From positions 11,519 to 75,518 of the forward strand of contig CBDAFL010000308.1 in NCBI GenBank assembly GCA_965195225.1: a stretch of 64,000 nt of DNA. Direction: 5' to 3'. The notes beneath the pieces are model-generated. The model ran no database searches. It was not told the DNA's origin and saw only the letters and a program-made list of their open reading frames with translations. The translations under genes and the position numbers were made by a program. Positions 7,308 through 16,830 of this stretch are shown piece by piece. The first letter of the stretch is position 1, and each line of letters starts with the position of its first letter. The stretch comes from JAHIKV01 sp965195225 (GTDB taxonomy: Bacteria > Planctomycetota > Planctomycetia > Pirellulales > Thermoguttaceae).

Positions 7308-8822
7308 TTATAGTCCATACAACGGTCCCATTTTCGTCCTCAGGTGCTCGACCAGCGGCGTGGCCGACAACCCCCGGCCGGTGACTCGTTCGACCAGTTC
7401 CGACGCCGTGTAGCGTTGCCCGTGGCGATGGATTTTCTCGCGCAGCCAGCCCAACAAGGGCCGGAAATCGCCCTCGGCAAACGGTTCGGCGAGATTACCC
7501 AAATCGGACTCCGCCTGGGCGAAGAACTGCGCCGCGTAGAGGTTGCCCAGCGAGTACGTGGGGAAGTAGCCGATCAGCCCGGCGCTCCAGTGAACGTCTT
7601 GCAACACTCCTTCCCGGTCGTTGGGAGGAGTAATCCCCAAATACTGCTGATATTTTTCGTTCCACGCGCCCGGCAGGTCGGCCGCTTGCAGATCGCCGTC
7701 GAGCAATGCCCGCTCCAACTCGAAACGGATCAGGATGTGCAAGTTGTAGGTGGCCTCGTCGGCCTCGACGCGGATCAGCGACGGCCGCACCTCGCTAATG
7801 GCGAAGAAGAAATCGTCCGGGGCCACGTCGCCCAATGCGGCGGGGAAATTCTCTTGTGCGCGGGGGTAATAGTACGTCCAGAACTCGCGGCTGCGGCCGA
7901 CCAGGTTCTCCCACAAACGCGATTGCGACTCGTGGATACCCAGCGAAATGAACTCACCCGAGGGGAGTCCGTACTGTTCGACCGGCAGCCCCTGCTCGTA
8001 GAGACCGTGGCCCGCCTCGTGCATGACGCCGAAAAACGCCGCGTTGAAGAAATCCTCGTAGAACCGCGTGGTGATGCGGCAGTCGTTCGGACCCAGCCCG
8101 CAACAAAACGGATGCGTCGTAACGTCCAGCCGCCCGCGATTGAAATCGAATCCGATCGCCGCGGCCGCCTCGCGGGCGAACCGGTCCTGCACCTCCACGG
8201 GGAACTTGCGGTGCAGCACCGAACAGTCCGGCTGCCGGCCGCTCTGTTGGATGCTGGTGACCAACGGAACCAACTCTTCGCGCAGCTTTTCCAACACCGG
8301 GCCGACGTTGGCGGTAAGCTCCTCCGGCTCGAACTCGTCCAGCAGTGCGTCGTAAGGGCATTGCGGGTATCCGAGCGCCTCGGCCTGCTCGCGCTTCAAC
8401 TCGACCGTCCGCTCCAACAGCGGTTGGAAGGCGGGGAAATCGTCGTTTTGCCGGGCCTCTTGCCACGCCTGTTGGCCCATGACCGCCGTCCGCGCCAACT
8501 CCTCGACCAACGTTTGCGGCAGTTTCACCTTCTTATCCCGCTGGCGTTTCAGCCGACGGACCACCACGGCGGCGTCCGTGTCCTTTTCTTCCGAAAAGCT
8601 CGCGGAGAGTTCCTCGATCTGCCTGCCGAACTTCTCATCGACCCATCGCCGATGGATCAGCCCGGCCAGCAGCGTCGATTGATCGGCCCTATGTTCCGCG
8701 CCGGCGGAGGGCAACTGTGTCCGCTCGTCCCAGCCGAGCAACTCGTTGATCGAGGCCATTACCGCCGTGCGCCGGGCGTGTTGACATACTTCCTCGAAAA
8801 GTCTTGTGGTGTTCTCTGGCAT
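7308..8822 (-). CDS. Thermostable carboxypeptidase, peptidase family M32
   Basis: Cytosolic zinc metallocarboxypeptidase (Taq carboxypeptidase type) that removes C-terminal residues. The 504-aa length is normal for the family. The zinc-binding HExxH motif is seen as MHEAGHGLYEQG around residue 265, followed by the third ligand region HESQSRLWENLVGRS and the conserved IRVEADEATYNLHI segment, all diagnostic of M32. The start MPENTTRLFEEVCQHARR fits the family N-terminus. It is monocistronic, flanked by palindromic repeats on both sides. Confidence 0.93.
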   Translation of the reverse strand: MPENTTRLFEEVCQHARRTAVMASINELLGWDERTQLPSAGAEHRADQSTLLAGLIHRRWVDEKFGRQIEELSASFSEEKDTDAAVVVRRLKRQRDKKVKLPQTLVEELARTAVMGQQAWQEARQNDDFPAFQPLLERTVELKREQAEALGYPQCPYDALLDEFEPEELTANVGPVLEKLREELVPLVTSIQQSGRQPDCSVLHRKFPVEVQDRFAREAAAAIGFDFNRGRLDVTTHPFCCGLGPNDCRITTRFYEDFFNAAFFGVMHEAGHGLYEQGLPVEQYGLPSGEFISLGIHESQSRLWENLVGRSREFWTYYYPRAQENFPAALGDVAPDDFFFAISEVRPSLIRVEADEATYNLHILIRFELERALLDGDLQAADLPGAWNEKYQQYLGITPPNDREGVLQDVHWSAGLIGYFPTYSLGNLYAAQFFAQAESDLGNLAEPFAEGDFRPLLGWLREKIHRHGQRYTASELVERVTGRGLSATPLVEHLRTKMGPLYGL

Positions 8823-8940
8823 GGAGCAAGCCCCTGGGAGACCGAAAGAGACGCCGGAAAGCGACTACAGGCTGATTGTGGTCTATACGGCGAGAATCCG
8901 CAAGGGCGGCATTGGCGTCTCGCCAGTGCTGGCGGGTTTC

Positions 8941-9011
8941 GTTGGGGTGGCAGTTGTACTGCCACCTCGGTGGATGCCGGCTCGGGGCGGCAGTACAACT
9001 GCCGCCCCAAC
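8941..9011. repeat. Palindrome family F (GGCAGTTGTACTGCC type)
   Basis: Arms gttggggtggcagttgtact and its reverse complement (ending at 9011) enclose a short spacer. A shorter relative is at 56204-56228 in the pilus cluster. Confidence 0.85.
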
Positions 9012-9053
9012 CGCCACGCCCGTGGCACCCACAAATACAGCTACAATGAGGTA

Positions 9054-9296
9054 CTACCGACCCTGGAGATTGCGTTCGATTTGCCGGGCCTTTTCGCTGT
9101 AACTCCAATATTCGACGTCGTGTTTTTCGGGCGGGACGTCGCGCGCCGACGAGGCCATATCGTCGTCGGAGAACCCTTCGCCGCGCATGCCCAAGTTCTT
9201 GCAGCCCGAAATCCCCAACGCCAAAACCAAAGTCACCGCCAGCCACCAATGGCCGGACCGAAACAGCTTGCCGACAGAGTGAAGAAAAGAGGTCAT
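9054..9296 (-). CDS. Small putative lipoprotein
   Basis: 80-aa protein with a signal peptide ending in the lipobox LGISGC (residues ~28-33), so it should be lipidated and anchored in a membrane. The mature part is short, charged and ends YSEKARQIERNLQGR. I do not recognise a family. It lies alone between repeats, downstream of treY in the opposite sense of transcription order. Confidence 0.6.
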   Translation of the reverse strand: MTSFLHSVGKLFRSGHWWLAVTLVLALGISGCKNLGMRGEGFSDDDMASSARDVPPEKHDVEYWSYSEKARQIERNLQGR

Positions 9297-9428
9297 GGTG
9301 ATACTCGCCGCGAAACGGAAATGGAAAAGAAAATTGGTCGGGAAGTCTCTCAGAAACCGCCCGACAAGTCCAGCCCAATTTCCGCAGCCGCAACGTCTTG
9401 ACCCGCAACGAGTTGCACGTTCAGCCCT

Positions 9429-9453
9429 CGTTCACACGCTCCGCGTGGGAACG
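9429..9453. repeat. Palindrome family D copy
   Basis: cgttcacacgctccgcgtgg... with one mismatch in the left arm; followed by ggactccgcgtcccc, a second short dyad. Lies between the small lipoprotein gene and treY. Confidence 0.75.
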
Positions 9454-9516
9454 CACCGCCGGGACTCCGCGTCCCCAAAGTGAAACTGGGGTGAGGGAAG
9501 GTGTCACCACCTTTTT

Positions 9517-12500
9517 TCACCCCAACAACGCTACCGGGAAATCTGAAAACACGGTCGCCAACGACACGCTGCTTTCGTCGAACGGGCAAGTCTGACCGGT
9601 AAAGATGTTCGTCAGCGGGCGGTCCGGCGGCAGGGCGGGAATCAACAGGCGGGTGTCGCGCCAAACCGTCTCGCCCAACGGACGCCACGGATCGTGAGGC
9701 TCCTCGTGAAACTGCGACGCCAAACGGGCCAACAGTCGGGGGACGACGACAATCGCCGTTTCTTCCGGCTCGCCGGTTGAAGGAGTCCGCCGCCAAGCAA
9801 AAGCGCAAACGTGTTCGGCCGCAAAACCCTCGACGGCCAGCGGCTCGTAGCGGCCGCGGCGGAACAGGTCGGCGTGGCGGCGGCGGAATTGCAACGCCTG
9901 ACAGGTGACCAGCAGCTTCAATCGGCTGTCTCGCGGATTTTCCGCAAGGTGGCGGGCCAGCGCCAATCGCTCCTCCGCGCCGGCCGCGCCGGTCGCTTGA
10001 ATCTCGGCCAGCAGCCACTTGCGGCGGTCGAAATCGACCGGCCGGCGGTTGTCGGGATCGACCAGCCAGAACCCCCAAAGTTCCTGGCCCTGGTACACGT
10101 CCGGCACGCCCGGCGAGGTCAACTTCAACAACACTTGCGACAATGCGCTGTACAGCCCAAAATCGACCACGCGATCCTCGAACGCGCGCAACTCGGCCAG
10201 AAAGCGGTTTTTCGGATTGTCGTCCAGCACGACGGCGACGAAATCCCGCACGGCGTCGTCATATTCCTTATTGGGGCTGATCCAACTGGTCCGCCGCTTG
10301 GCCTCACGGGTGGCCTTCTCCATGTAGCCCTGTATCCGCTCGACGAACCGCGGCCACGACTCGGCGTCGGGCGGATCGAGCGGCCACACGCCGATCAGCG
10401 TTTGATAGAGGAGATATTCGTCGTTGCGGCTTGGCGCGGCCAGGCCGTCCACCTCGCGGCGGTGACGCCGGTTCAGCCGCGACCAGCGATTCACCGCCGA
10501 CCGCCACTGCTGCGGGATTTCGGAGATGACGTTGATCCTTGCCCTAACGTCTTCGCTTCGTTTTGTGTCGTGGGTGGTGGTGGCGATAAGAGAACCGGGT
10601 CGCTGTTCGAGCCGGCCGTGGTTTTCGGCGTGGAAATCGGCGACCGTGCCGGCGCCGCCGACCGGGTCGCCGCCCACCTCGTTCAGCGAGGCCAGCGGCA
10701 GGTATTGGTAGAAGGCGGTGTCCTCGATGCCCTTGGCCACCAACGGGCTGGTGACCTGCTGGAAGCGTCCGACGAACAGATCGCGCTGGTCGCGTCCCTC
10801 CTCGTCCAGGCCCGGCGGTTGTTCCAACAGCAACACGTCGCGGATGAAGTCGAACAGGGTGGAGTCGCGGGCGGGATTGCGCCGTTTGGCCTGGCCCACC
10901 GCGCGGTGGATCACGCGCCGGTCGCGTTCCGAGACCCGGCGATGGCGGATGTAAGTACGATATTCCGGGAAGCAGGTGAGGATTTCGCGCAGCGCCAGCC
11001 GCAAACTGTCCAGCGTATAGTCGCGCGTGCGCCGGTGTCGTTCCGAGATGCGGTTTATCCGATGGGCGAGCAGATGCAGGTCGCTCGACATGGCCACCCG
11101 CAGGATCAGCAGCCTTGCTTGATACGTTACTTCGCGGAAGTCGGTCCGATGGCCGGTGAACCGCTTATAGATTTTCAGCAGTTCGTGCAGCCCGGCGCGA
11201 TCGGCCAACATGCGGTTGACCGGGTTGAGGAAGTCGTATCCGGTGGTTCCGGCCACGGGCCATGTTTCCGGCAGCGGCTCTTTCGGGCCGAGGATTTTTT
11301 CCACGAGCACGTATAGCGGAAAGCGATACGTTGGATGATCGTCGTCGGTCGTCGGCCGTGAGTCGATGGGTCTCCAGGGAAGCGTGGCGTCGTCCGGCGC
11401 TCCTTCCAGCAGCAGGTCGGACGGCGGATGGCCGCCCAGCCCGCGCCACAACTCGCCGAGCACCCGCGGCTCGACCACCTCCCAGCGGAACGCTTCCGAG
11501 ACTGGCCCGTCGCCCGAGGACGTTCGCTGTTCGATGAGCCGCCGTTGGGCCGCGCGGCCCAACGCCTTCAGGTATCCCCACTGAAGCCGCCAGAGATATT
11601 CCAGCGGGTCGAACAGGCCGTCAATGTGGTCGATCCGCAGTCCGTCCACCTCGCCGCGGACCAGCATGTCGAAGATGAGCTGGTGGATCAGGTCGAAGGC
11701 TTGCGGGTCTTCGGTGCAGACGGCCGCCAGCTCGTTGATGTCGAAGAACCGGCGGTAGTTCACCTCGTCGGAGGCGGCCTTCCAGTAGGCCAAACGATAG
11801 ACTTGGGCGTTCAGCACCGAGTCCAGCCGGTCGAAGCTCCGCGGGTCGTCCGGCCTGCCGTTCAACTCGCGGAGATTTTGTTCGACAAACTCCGCGATCC
11901 GGGGGCTGTTGTCGGCCAGCCGGCGCAAGCGGCCCTTGATTACCTCCTTCTCCCGCTGACGCTCGGTTGCCCTAAGCGTTTCGGTCTCGGTGGCGGGAGG
12001 AAGATATTCCAAGGCGGTCAAGATGCTTTCCAACTCGCGCAGCTCGTCGGACTCGGCGCCCAACGAGTCCTTCAATTCATCGAGCCGGTTGGCGAGGATG
12101 ATCGGATACGTTCGCGGATCGAGCGGCAACTGCTGCTGGAAATATCGCAGGAAAAACGCCCCGTCATGGTATTCCAACTGCAATTGCCCCGATTCGAGAA
12201 TCTCGCCGTATTGGCCGCCCAACAGCGGCAGCAGCACTTTGTTCTTTAGCTCCGTCTTCACCGGATGCCAGTCGATGTCGAAATAATGCGCGTATGGCGA
12301 GCCGGGTCCGTTTTCCAGGACGTTGCTCCACCAGGCGTTTTCGGCGGCGACGATCCCCATGTGGTTGGGTACGATGTCTTGGATCAGGCCCATGTCGTGT
12401 TGGTGAAGCGCGGCGGCCAGCGCCGAGTAGCCCTCCGCGCCGCCTAGCTCGGTGTTGAGCCGTCCGTAATCGACCACGTCGTATCCGTGCGGGCTGCCGG

Positions 12501-12705
12501 CGGCGGCCTTCATGCACGGCGAGGCGTAGACGTGGCTGATGCCCAGTTCATGGAGATAGGGAACCAGCGCCGCCGCGTCGTTGAAGGTCATCCCTTCGCG
12601 GTTGAATTGCAGTCGGTAGGCGGCCTCGGGCCAACCGCGTTGTTCGGCGATCGCCCGCCGCACTTCAGCGACGATCTCGTCGACCCACCAGCGAAGATCG
12701 TTCAT
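9517..12705 (-). CDS. treY: Maltooligosyl trehalose synthase
   Basis: GH13 enzyme that turns the reducing end of an alpha-1,4-glucan into an alpha,alpha-1,1-linked trehalosyl end. The protein from MNDLRWWVDEIV is 1062 aa, at the long end for TreY. Family features: YRLQFNREGMTFNDAAALVPYLHELGI in part at the N-terminus, DIVPNHMGI (region I), GLRIDHIDGL with the nucleophile Asp (region II), and THDTKRSEDVRAR near residue 720. The frame stays open 117 codons further upstream, but that part is antisense-like Arg-rich sequence over treZ; the ATG at 12705 overlaps the treZ stop by four bases, which indicates translational coupling. Confidence 0.95.
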   Translation of the reverse strand: MNDLRWWVDEIVAEVRRAIAEQRGWPEAAYRLQFNREGMTFNDAAALVPYLHELGISHVYASPCMKAAAGSPHGYDVVDYGRLNTELGGAEGYSALAAALHQHDMGLIQDIVPNHMGIVAAENAWWSNVLENGPGSPYAHYFDIDWHPVKTELKNKVLLPLLGGQYGEILESGQLQLEYHDGAFFLRYFQQQLPLDPRTYPIILANRLDELKDSLGAESDELRELESILTALEYLPPATETETLRATERQREKEVIKGRLRRLADNSPRIAEFVEQNLRELNGRPDDPRSFDRLDSVLNAQVYRLAYWKAASDEVNYRRFFDINELAAVCTEDPQAFDLIHQLIFDMLVRGEVDGLRIDHIDGLFDPLEYLWRLQWGYLKALGRAAQRRLIEQRTSSGDGPVSEAFRWEVVEPRVLGELWRGLGGHPPSDLLLEGAPDDATLPWRPIDSRPTTDDDHPTYRFPLYVLVEKILGPKEPLPETWPVAGTTGYDFLNPVNRMLADRAGLHELLKIYKRFTGHRTDFREVTYQARLLILRVAMSSDLHLLAHRINRISERHRRTRDYTLDSLRLALREILTCFPEYRTYIRHRRVSERDRRVIHRAVGQAKRRNPARDSTLFDFIRDVLLLEQPPGLDEEGRDQRDLFVGRFQQVTSPLVAKGIEDTAFYQYLPLASLNEVGGDPVGGAGTVADFHAENHGRLEQRPGSLIATTTHDTKRSEDVRARINVISEIPQQWRSAVNRWSRLNRRHRREVDGLAAPSRNDEYLLYQTLIGVWPLDPPDAESWPRFVERIQGYMEKATREAKRRTSWISPNKEYDDAVRDFVAVVLDDNPKNRFLAELRAFEDRVVDFGLYSALSQVLLKLTSPGVPDVYQGQELWGFWLVDPDNRRPVDFDRRKWLLAEIQATGAAGAEERLALARHLAENPRDSRLKLLVTCQALQFRRRHADLFRRGRYEPLAVEGFAAEHVCAFAWRRTPSTGEPEETAIVVVPRLLARLASQFHEEPHDPWRPLGETVWRDTRLLIPALPPDRPLTNIFTGQTCPFDESSVSLATVFSDFPVALLG

Positions 12706-14540
12706 GGCAGTTGCCCCTTTGGTCCGAACAAGAGCATTTCGTATGGAAGCAGTTCGTCGAGCGGCCGATCCGCGTCGCGCCGACCGCCGTAGCGATTCCA
12801 TTCGGTGCTGAGCAACAGTTCGCGATCGTCTGGCACATCGGAAAGTATGACCGGCTCGGCGGAAAGGTTTGCACAGGCGACGATTCCCGGCGCCGCGCCG
12901 CGTTCGAGGATCAGTACGACGTCTCGCTGGGTGGCGCCGCTTACCCGGGCCATCGTATTCGATCGATCGCGCAGCGCCGGCCAATCGCGTCGGGCCGCCA
13001 GCAGATCGGCGTACAACCGTCGCCGCCCGGCCGCCTCCGCCGAAGACCAGTCCCATTGCAGCTTCGCGGCGAGAAACGTCTCGGGCGATTGCGGATCGGG
13101 AATCTCCGTACCCCAGCGGAACTCGAGCGCGGCGAACTCCTCGCGCCGGCCGCGGCGGACCGCCTCGACCAGTTGCAGATCGTCGAACGATGAGAAGAAG
13201 GGGAACGGCCGCGTCTCGCCGTATTCCTCGCCCATCCAGACGAGCGGCACGCAGGGCGAAACAAGCAGCAATCCACAGGCCAACCGCTGTGCCTCGGGGA
13301 GCAACAGCGCGGTCAGCCGTTCGCCCAAGGCACGGTTGCCCACCTGGTCGTGGTTCTGGACGGAGACGACGAACCGCGTCCGGTCCGCTTTGCCCACCCG
13401 GTTGCCGTGCCGTCGCTGTCGGAAAGGGCTATAGCAACCGTCGTAGACGTATACGTCGTTGTACGCCTTGGCAAGCTGTTCCGGCCGGCCGAAGTCCCGG
13501 TAGTATCCGTCGCGCTCGCCGGTCAACAGGGCGTGGACGCAGTGATGAAAGTCGTCGCTCCAGGCGGCGTCCAGCCCATGACCGCCGCGCTCCGGCGGAA
13601 CGACCAGCCGCACGTCGTTCAAGTCGCTTTCGGCAATCACGTGGACGACGCGGCCCGCTCGGTCGGCCTCCGCTTGCACCTCGGCTTGTAGTTCGGCAAG
13701 TATGTGCCGGGCCGAGAAATCGTAGATCGCATGGACCGCGTCCAATCGCAGACCGTCGGCATGAAAGTCGCGGACCCAGAACAGCGCGTTGTCGATGACG
13801 AACCGCCGCACGGGGTCGGACTCCGGGCCGTCGAAGTTCACGGCCTTTCCCCACGGCGTTCGGTAGCGGTCGGTCTCGTAAGGGCCGAACAGACCGAGGT
13901 AGTTCCCTTCCGGTCCGAAATGGTTGTAGACCACGTCCAGCAGCACGGCCAGGCCGGCCTGGTGGGCGGCGTCTATCAACTCCCGCAAGGCGCGGGGACC
14001 GCCGTAGGTGTTCTGTGCCGTGAACGGATGCACGCCGTCGTAGCCCCAGTTCCGCTCGCCGGGGAATTGGGCCACCGGCATCAGCTCGATCGCCGTAACG
14101 CCCAACTCGGCCAGTTGCCCGAGCCGGGGGATGATCGCCGCGAATGTTCCCTCGGGCGTGAATGTGCCGACGTGCAGTTCGTAGACGACCAATTCCTCGC
14201 GCGGCACGCCCCGCCACGAGCCGTCGCCCCATTTGTACTCCGTCGGAAACCAGATCGCCGACGGTTGATGCACGCCGTCGGGCTGCCAGCGGGTAGCGGG
14301 GTCGGGATATTCCCGGCCGTCGTCCAATTGATAGGCGTATCGCAATCCCGCGCGCACATCGGACTGACGGCACGTGAAATAGCCGAATCCCTCCGGGGTC
14401 ATCGCGGTTTCGGTCCGCCGATCGTCCGGCCAGACGACCAGCGAGACGTTTTCCGACCGCGGTGCCCAAACTCGCCAGACAACGCTCCCGTCCGGCTGGA
14501 GCAAAGCGCCTTGTGGTTTATGGTTCGGTTCGTCGAGCAT
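12702..14540 (-). CDS. treZ: Maltooligosyl trehalose trehalohydrolase
   Basis: GH13 enzyme that releases trehalose from maltooligosyl trehalose made by TreY. From MLDEPNHKPQGALLQ the protein is 612 aa. It has an N-terminal CBM48-type domain (VVWRVWAPRSENVSLVVW), DVVYNHFGPEGNYL (region I), GLRLDAVHAIYD with the nucleophile, VIAESDLND with the acid/base Glu, and QNHDQVGNRALGERL. I chose ATG 14540 because the longer reading to 14603 runs through a palindromic repeat (14549-14607). treZ comes first and overlaps treY; no treX or glycogen gene is in the window. Confidence 0.94.
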   Translation of the reverse strand: MLDEPNHKPQGALLQPDGSVVWRVWAPRSENVSLVVWPDDRRTETAMTPEGFGYFTCRQSDVRAGLRYAYQLDDGREYPDPATRWQPDGVHQPSAIWFPTEYKWGDGSWRGVPREELVVYELHVGTFTPEGTFAAIIPRLGQLAELGVTAIELMPVAQFPGERNWGYDGVHPFTAQNTYGGPRALRELIDAAHQAGLAVLLDVVYNHFGPEGNYLGLFGPYETDRYRTPWGKAVNFDGPESDPVRRFVIDNALFWVRDFHADGLRLDAVHAIYDFSARHILAELQAEVQAEADRAGRVVHVIAESDLNDVRLVVPPERGGHGLDAAWSDDFHHCVHALLTGERDGYYRDFGRPEQLAKAYNDVYVYDGCYSPFRQRRHGNRVGKADRTRFVVSVQNHDQVGNRALGERLTALLLPEAQRLACGLLLVSPCVPLVWMGEEYGETRPFPFFSSFDDLQLVEAVRRGRREEFAALEFRWGTEIPDPQSPETFLAAKLQWDWSSAEAAGRRRLYADLLAARRDWPALRDRSNTMARVSGATQRDVVLILERGAAPGIVACANLSAEPVILSDVPDDRELLLSTEWNRYGGRRDADRPLDELLPYEMLLFGPKGQLP

Positions 14541-14548
14541 GTCTTTGT

Positions 14549-14607
14549 GGGGTGCGTCCGCGACACACCGACATTCAGTATCCATGGTGCGTCGCGGACG
14601 CATCCTA
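14549..14607. repeat. Palindromic repeat upstream of treZ
   Basis: ggtgcgtccgcgacacacc (from 14551) and ggtgcgtcgcggacgcatcc (from 14586) form an imperfect inverted repeat. Related to family E (ggtgcgtgaaacgcacc) in layout. A further degenerate family D half lies at 14620-14695. Confidence 0.7.
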
Positions 14608-14720
14608 CTTGACTACGGTCCTCCGTGGGAACGCACCGCCGCGCCGCTTTGCGTCGCCCCCCGACACCGACGCGGAGCGTGGGAACCCGGAATGGACGCA
14701 ACTGCATCCATTATCGTTTT

Positions 14721-16676
14721 TTACCCCGGCGTGTCGAGGTAGGGGTCTTGTCCCATCTGTCGCTGCATCTTTTTGCGCTCCTTCTCGAAGTACATCAGCG
14801 TCTTGCGTTGGCGGAAGTGACGGTGCTCTACCTTGCGCTGCGCCTTGCGGAACAACGGCCCGAGGCGGTCGACTTGACCGTCCGCTTGCTCGCCCAGTTC
14901 CTTGAGCTTACGCGACTTGTCCGGTCCCAGTCCGGTCAGCAGCAGATCGTCGTCCAGGGCTAGATACTGGCGGAAGGTGCCGGGGTCGCCCTGCCGGCCG
15001 CAACGGCCGATCAACTGCCGGTCGATGCGGCTGGCGTCGTGCATCTCGGTGCAGATCACGTGCAGGCCGCCGAGCTGCGCGATGCCCTCGCCGAGCTTGA
15101 TGTCGGTTCCCCGGCCGGCCATGTTCGTCGAGACGGTCACTTTCTCCCGCTGTCCGGCGCGGGCGACGATGTCCGCTTCGGCCTCGACGTGGTTGGCGTT
15201 GAGCACCAGATGTTCGATGCCCGCGGCGTCGAGGAGTTTCGATAGATGTTCCGACTTGTCGATTGATCGAGTGCCGATCAGCAGGGGGCGTCCGACGGCG
15301 TGCAATTGGCGGACCTCTTCGACCACCGCCGCCCATTTCGCGTCCGCTTCGCCGAAGACGCAGTCGGCCAGCCGTTGCCGGATCGCCGGTCGGTTGGTGG
15401 GGATCGGCAGCACGTGGCAGCGATAGATGCGTCGCAACTCGCGGGCGGACCCCATCGCCGTGCCCGTCATGCCGGCCAGATTCTCATAGCGGAGAAAGAA
15501 GTCCTGGACGGTGATCCGCGCCGCTTGGCCGGTGGCCACCGTGACCTCGACTCCCTGCTTGGCCTCGACGGCCTGATGGATTCCGTCGCGCCACTTGCGT
15601 CCCTCGGCCAGCCGGCCGGTAAACTCGTCGACAATCACGATCTCTCCGTCGCGGACGACGTATTGGCGATCGAGGTGGTACTCGCGGTCGACGAGTATCG
15701 CCCGCTCCGTGTACTGGTAGATGTTGACCATGCCGACCGTGTCCAGCGCCGGCGGTTTGGGCAGCAAGCGGACGTTCTGCCGCCCCTCGCGGGTCAATTC
15801 GACGGTCTTCTTTTCGTGGTCGTACTCGTAATCCTCGTCCTCGACAAATTGCTTGATGACCGAGGTGCTCCATTTGTAACATTCCACGGCCAGCCGCTCC
15901 TCTTCGGTTGGCAGGGCGCTGATGATCAATGGCGTGCGTGCTTCGTCGATCAGGATGCTGTCGGCCTCGTCGACCAGTGCGAAGTGCGGATCGCCCTGGA
16001 CGGGTTTTTCGTCGGCGCCCGCCGGACCTTTTCCCAACATGCCGCCGAGCAGGTCGGTCTGACCCTCGCCGATGCGTCGCAGCAGCAGCCGGTCGCGGAG
16101 GAAGTCGAAGCCGAACTCCTTCGCCGTGCCGTAGGTAATGTCGCAGGCGTAGGCCTTCCGCCGCTGGGGCTGCGACATCTGTGTCTCGATCACCCCGACG
16201 CTCATGCCGAGCATTTTATAGACGGGCTCCATCCACTGGGCGTCGCGCTTGGCCAGGTAGTCGTTGACCGTGGCCAGATGGCTCCCCTGGCCCAACAGGC
16301 CATGCAGGTACAACGGCAGCGTGGCGGCGAGCGTCTTCCCCTCGCCGGTCTGCATCTCGACGATCGAGCGACGGAACATGGCGATGCCGCCGAGAATCTG
16401 CACGTCGAAATGGCGCATGTTCAGCGTGCGCCGGGCGGCCTCGCGGACCAGCGCGTATCCCTCGACCAACAGTCCGGCCAACGGCTCGCCGCTTTTGGCG
16501 CGGTATCTGAGCGAAAGGCTCCGCTTGCGAAGCTGCTCTTCCTCCAGCGCTTGCAGGTCCGGCTCCAATGCGGCGATCTTCGACAGAAGCGCGGCCCAGC
16601 GCGTCAGCCGCAACCGGTTCACGCCGCCGGCGAAGTTGGTCAATCGAGATTGGAGGCTGCTGGGGTTTTCGCTCAC
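14721..16676 (-). CDS. SecA-like ATPase lacking the C-terminal region
   Basis: A 651-aa relative of the preprotein translocase motor SecA, which normally has 800-1200 aa. Seen: NBD1 with Walker A MQTGEGKTLAATLPLYLHG in short form MQTGEGKT near residue 108, DEAD-box VDEADSILIDEARTPLIIS near 235, a preprotein cross-linking region, and NBD2 with STNMAGRGTDIKLGEG and GRCGRQGDPG. After this comes only a short helix-rich end (RKAQRKVEHRHFRQRKTLMY); the full helical wing/scaffold and zinc-binding SEC-C tail are missing. It ends cleanly, so it is a compact paralogue rather than a truncated copy. A housekeeping secA would be elsewhere. Substrate unknown; accessory SecA2-like export is an inference. 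Confidence 0.88.
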   Translation of the reverse strand: MSENPSSLQSRLTNFAGGVNRLRLTRWAALLSKIAALEPDLQALEEEQLRKRSLSLRYRAKSGEPLAGLLVEGYALVREAARRTLNMRHFDVQILGGIAMFRRSIVEMQTGEGKTLAATLPLYLHGLLGQGSHLATVNDYLAKRDAQWMEPVYKMLGMSVGVIETQMSQPQRRKAYACDITYGTAKEFGFDFLRDRLLLRRIGEGQTDLLGGMLGKGPAGADEKPVQGDPHFALVDEADSILIDEARTPLIISALPTEEERLAVECYKWSTSVIKQFVEDEDYEYDHEKKTVELTREGRQNVRLLPKPPALDTVGMVNIYQYTERAILVDREYHLDRQYVVRDGEIVIVDEFTGRLAEGRKWRDGIHQAVEAKQGVEVTVATGQAARITVQDFFLRYENLAGMTGTAMGSARELRRIYRCHVLPIPTNRPAIRQRLADCVFGEADAKWAAVVEEVRQLHAVGRPLLIGTRSIDKSEHLSKLLDAAGIEHLVLNANHVEAEADIVARAGQREKVTVSTNMAGRGTDIKLGEGIAQLGGLHVICTEMHDASRIDRQLIGRCGRQGDPGTFRQYLALDDDLLLTGLGPDKSRKLKELGEQADGQVDRLGPLFRKAQRKVEHRHFRQRKTLMYFEKERKKMQRQMGQDPYLDTPG

Positions 16677-16726
16677 GGAGTATTGTGGCGCTCGTCGCGC
16701 GCTTATGTCAATCGAGAATCAAAGAT

Positions 16727-16760
16727 GAAAAACAAACGCCCCGCGACTGCGGTCGCGGGG
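16727..16760 (-). terminator. Probable rho-independent terminator for the proline-rich lipoprotein gene
   Basis: CCCCGCGAC (16739-16747) and GTCGCGGGG (16752-16760) form a 9-bp GC stem with a 4-nt loop. Read on the minus strand it is followed by cgtttgttttt, a T-rich tract. It lies 70 bp after the lipoprotein stop codon. Confidence 0.6.
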
Positions 16761-16830
16761 AGTTAATACAACGCGATCATACTAATATACAATATAGGTT
16801 CCGAGCGACTGCACGCAACCCGCGCGGGAG

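Noticed and set aside
7344..9401. A 685-codon open frame on the plus strand
   Set aside because: It covers the M32 carboxypeptidase gene in antisense and runs through a palindromic repeat; no family-like sequence.
12706..13056. A 117-codon upstream extension of treY
   Set aside because: Arg-rich, overlaps treZ in another frame, and the four-base overlap start at 12705 gives a normal TreY N-terminus.
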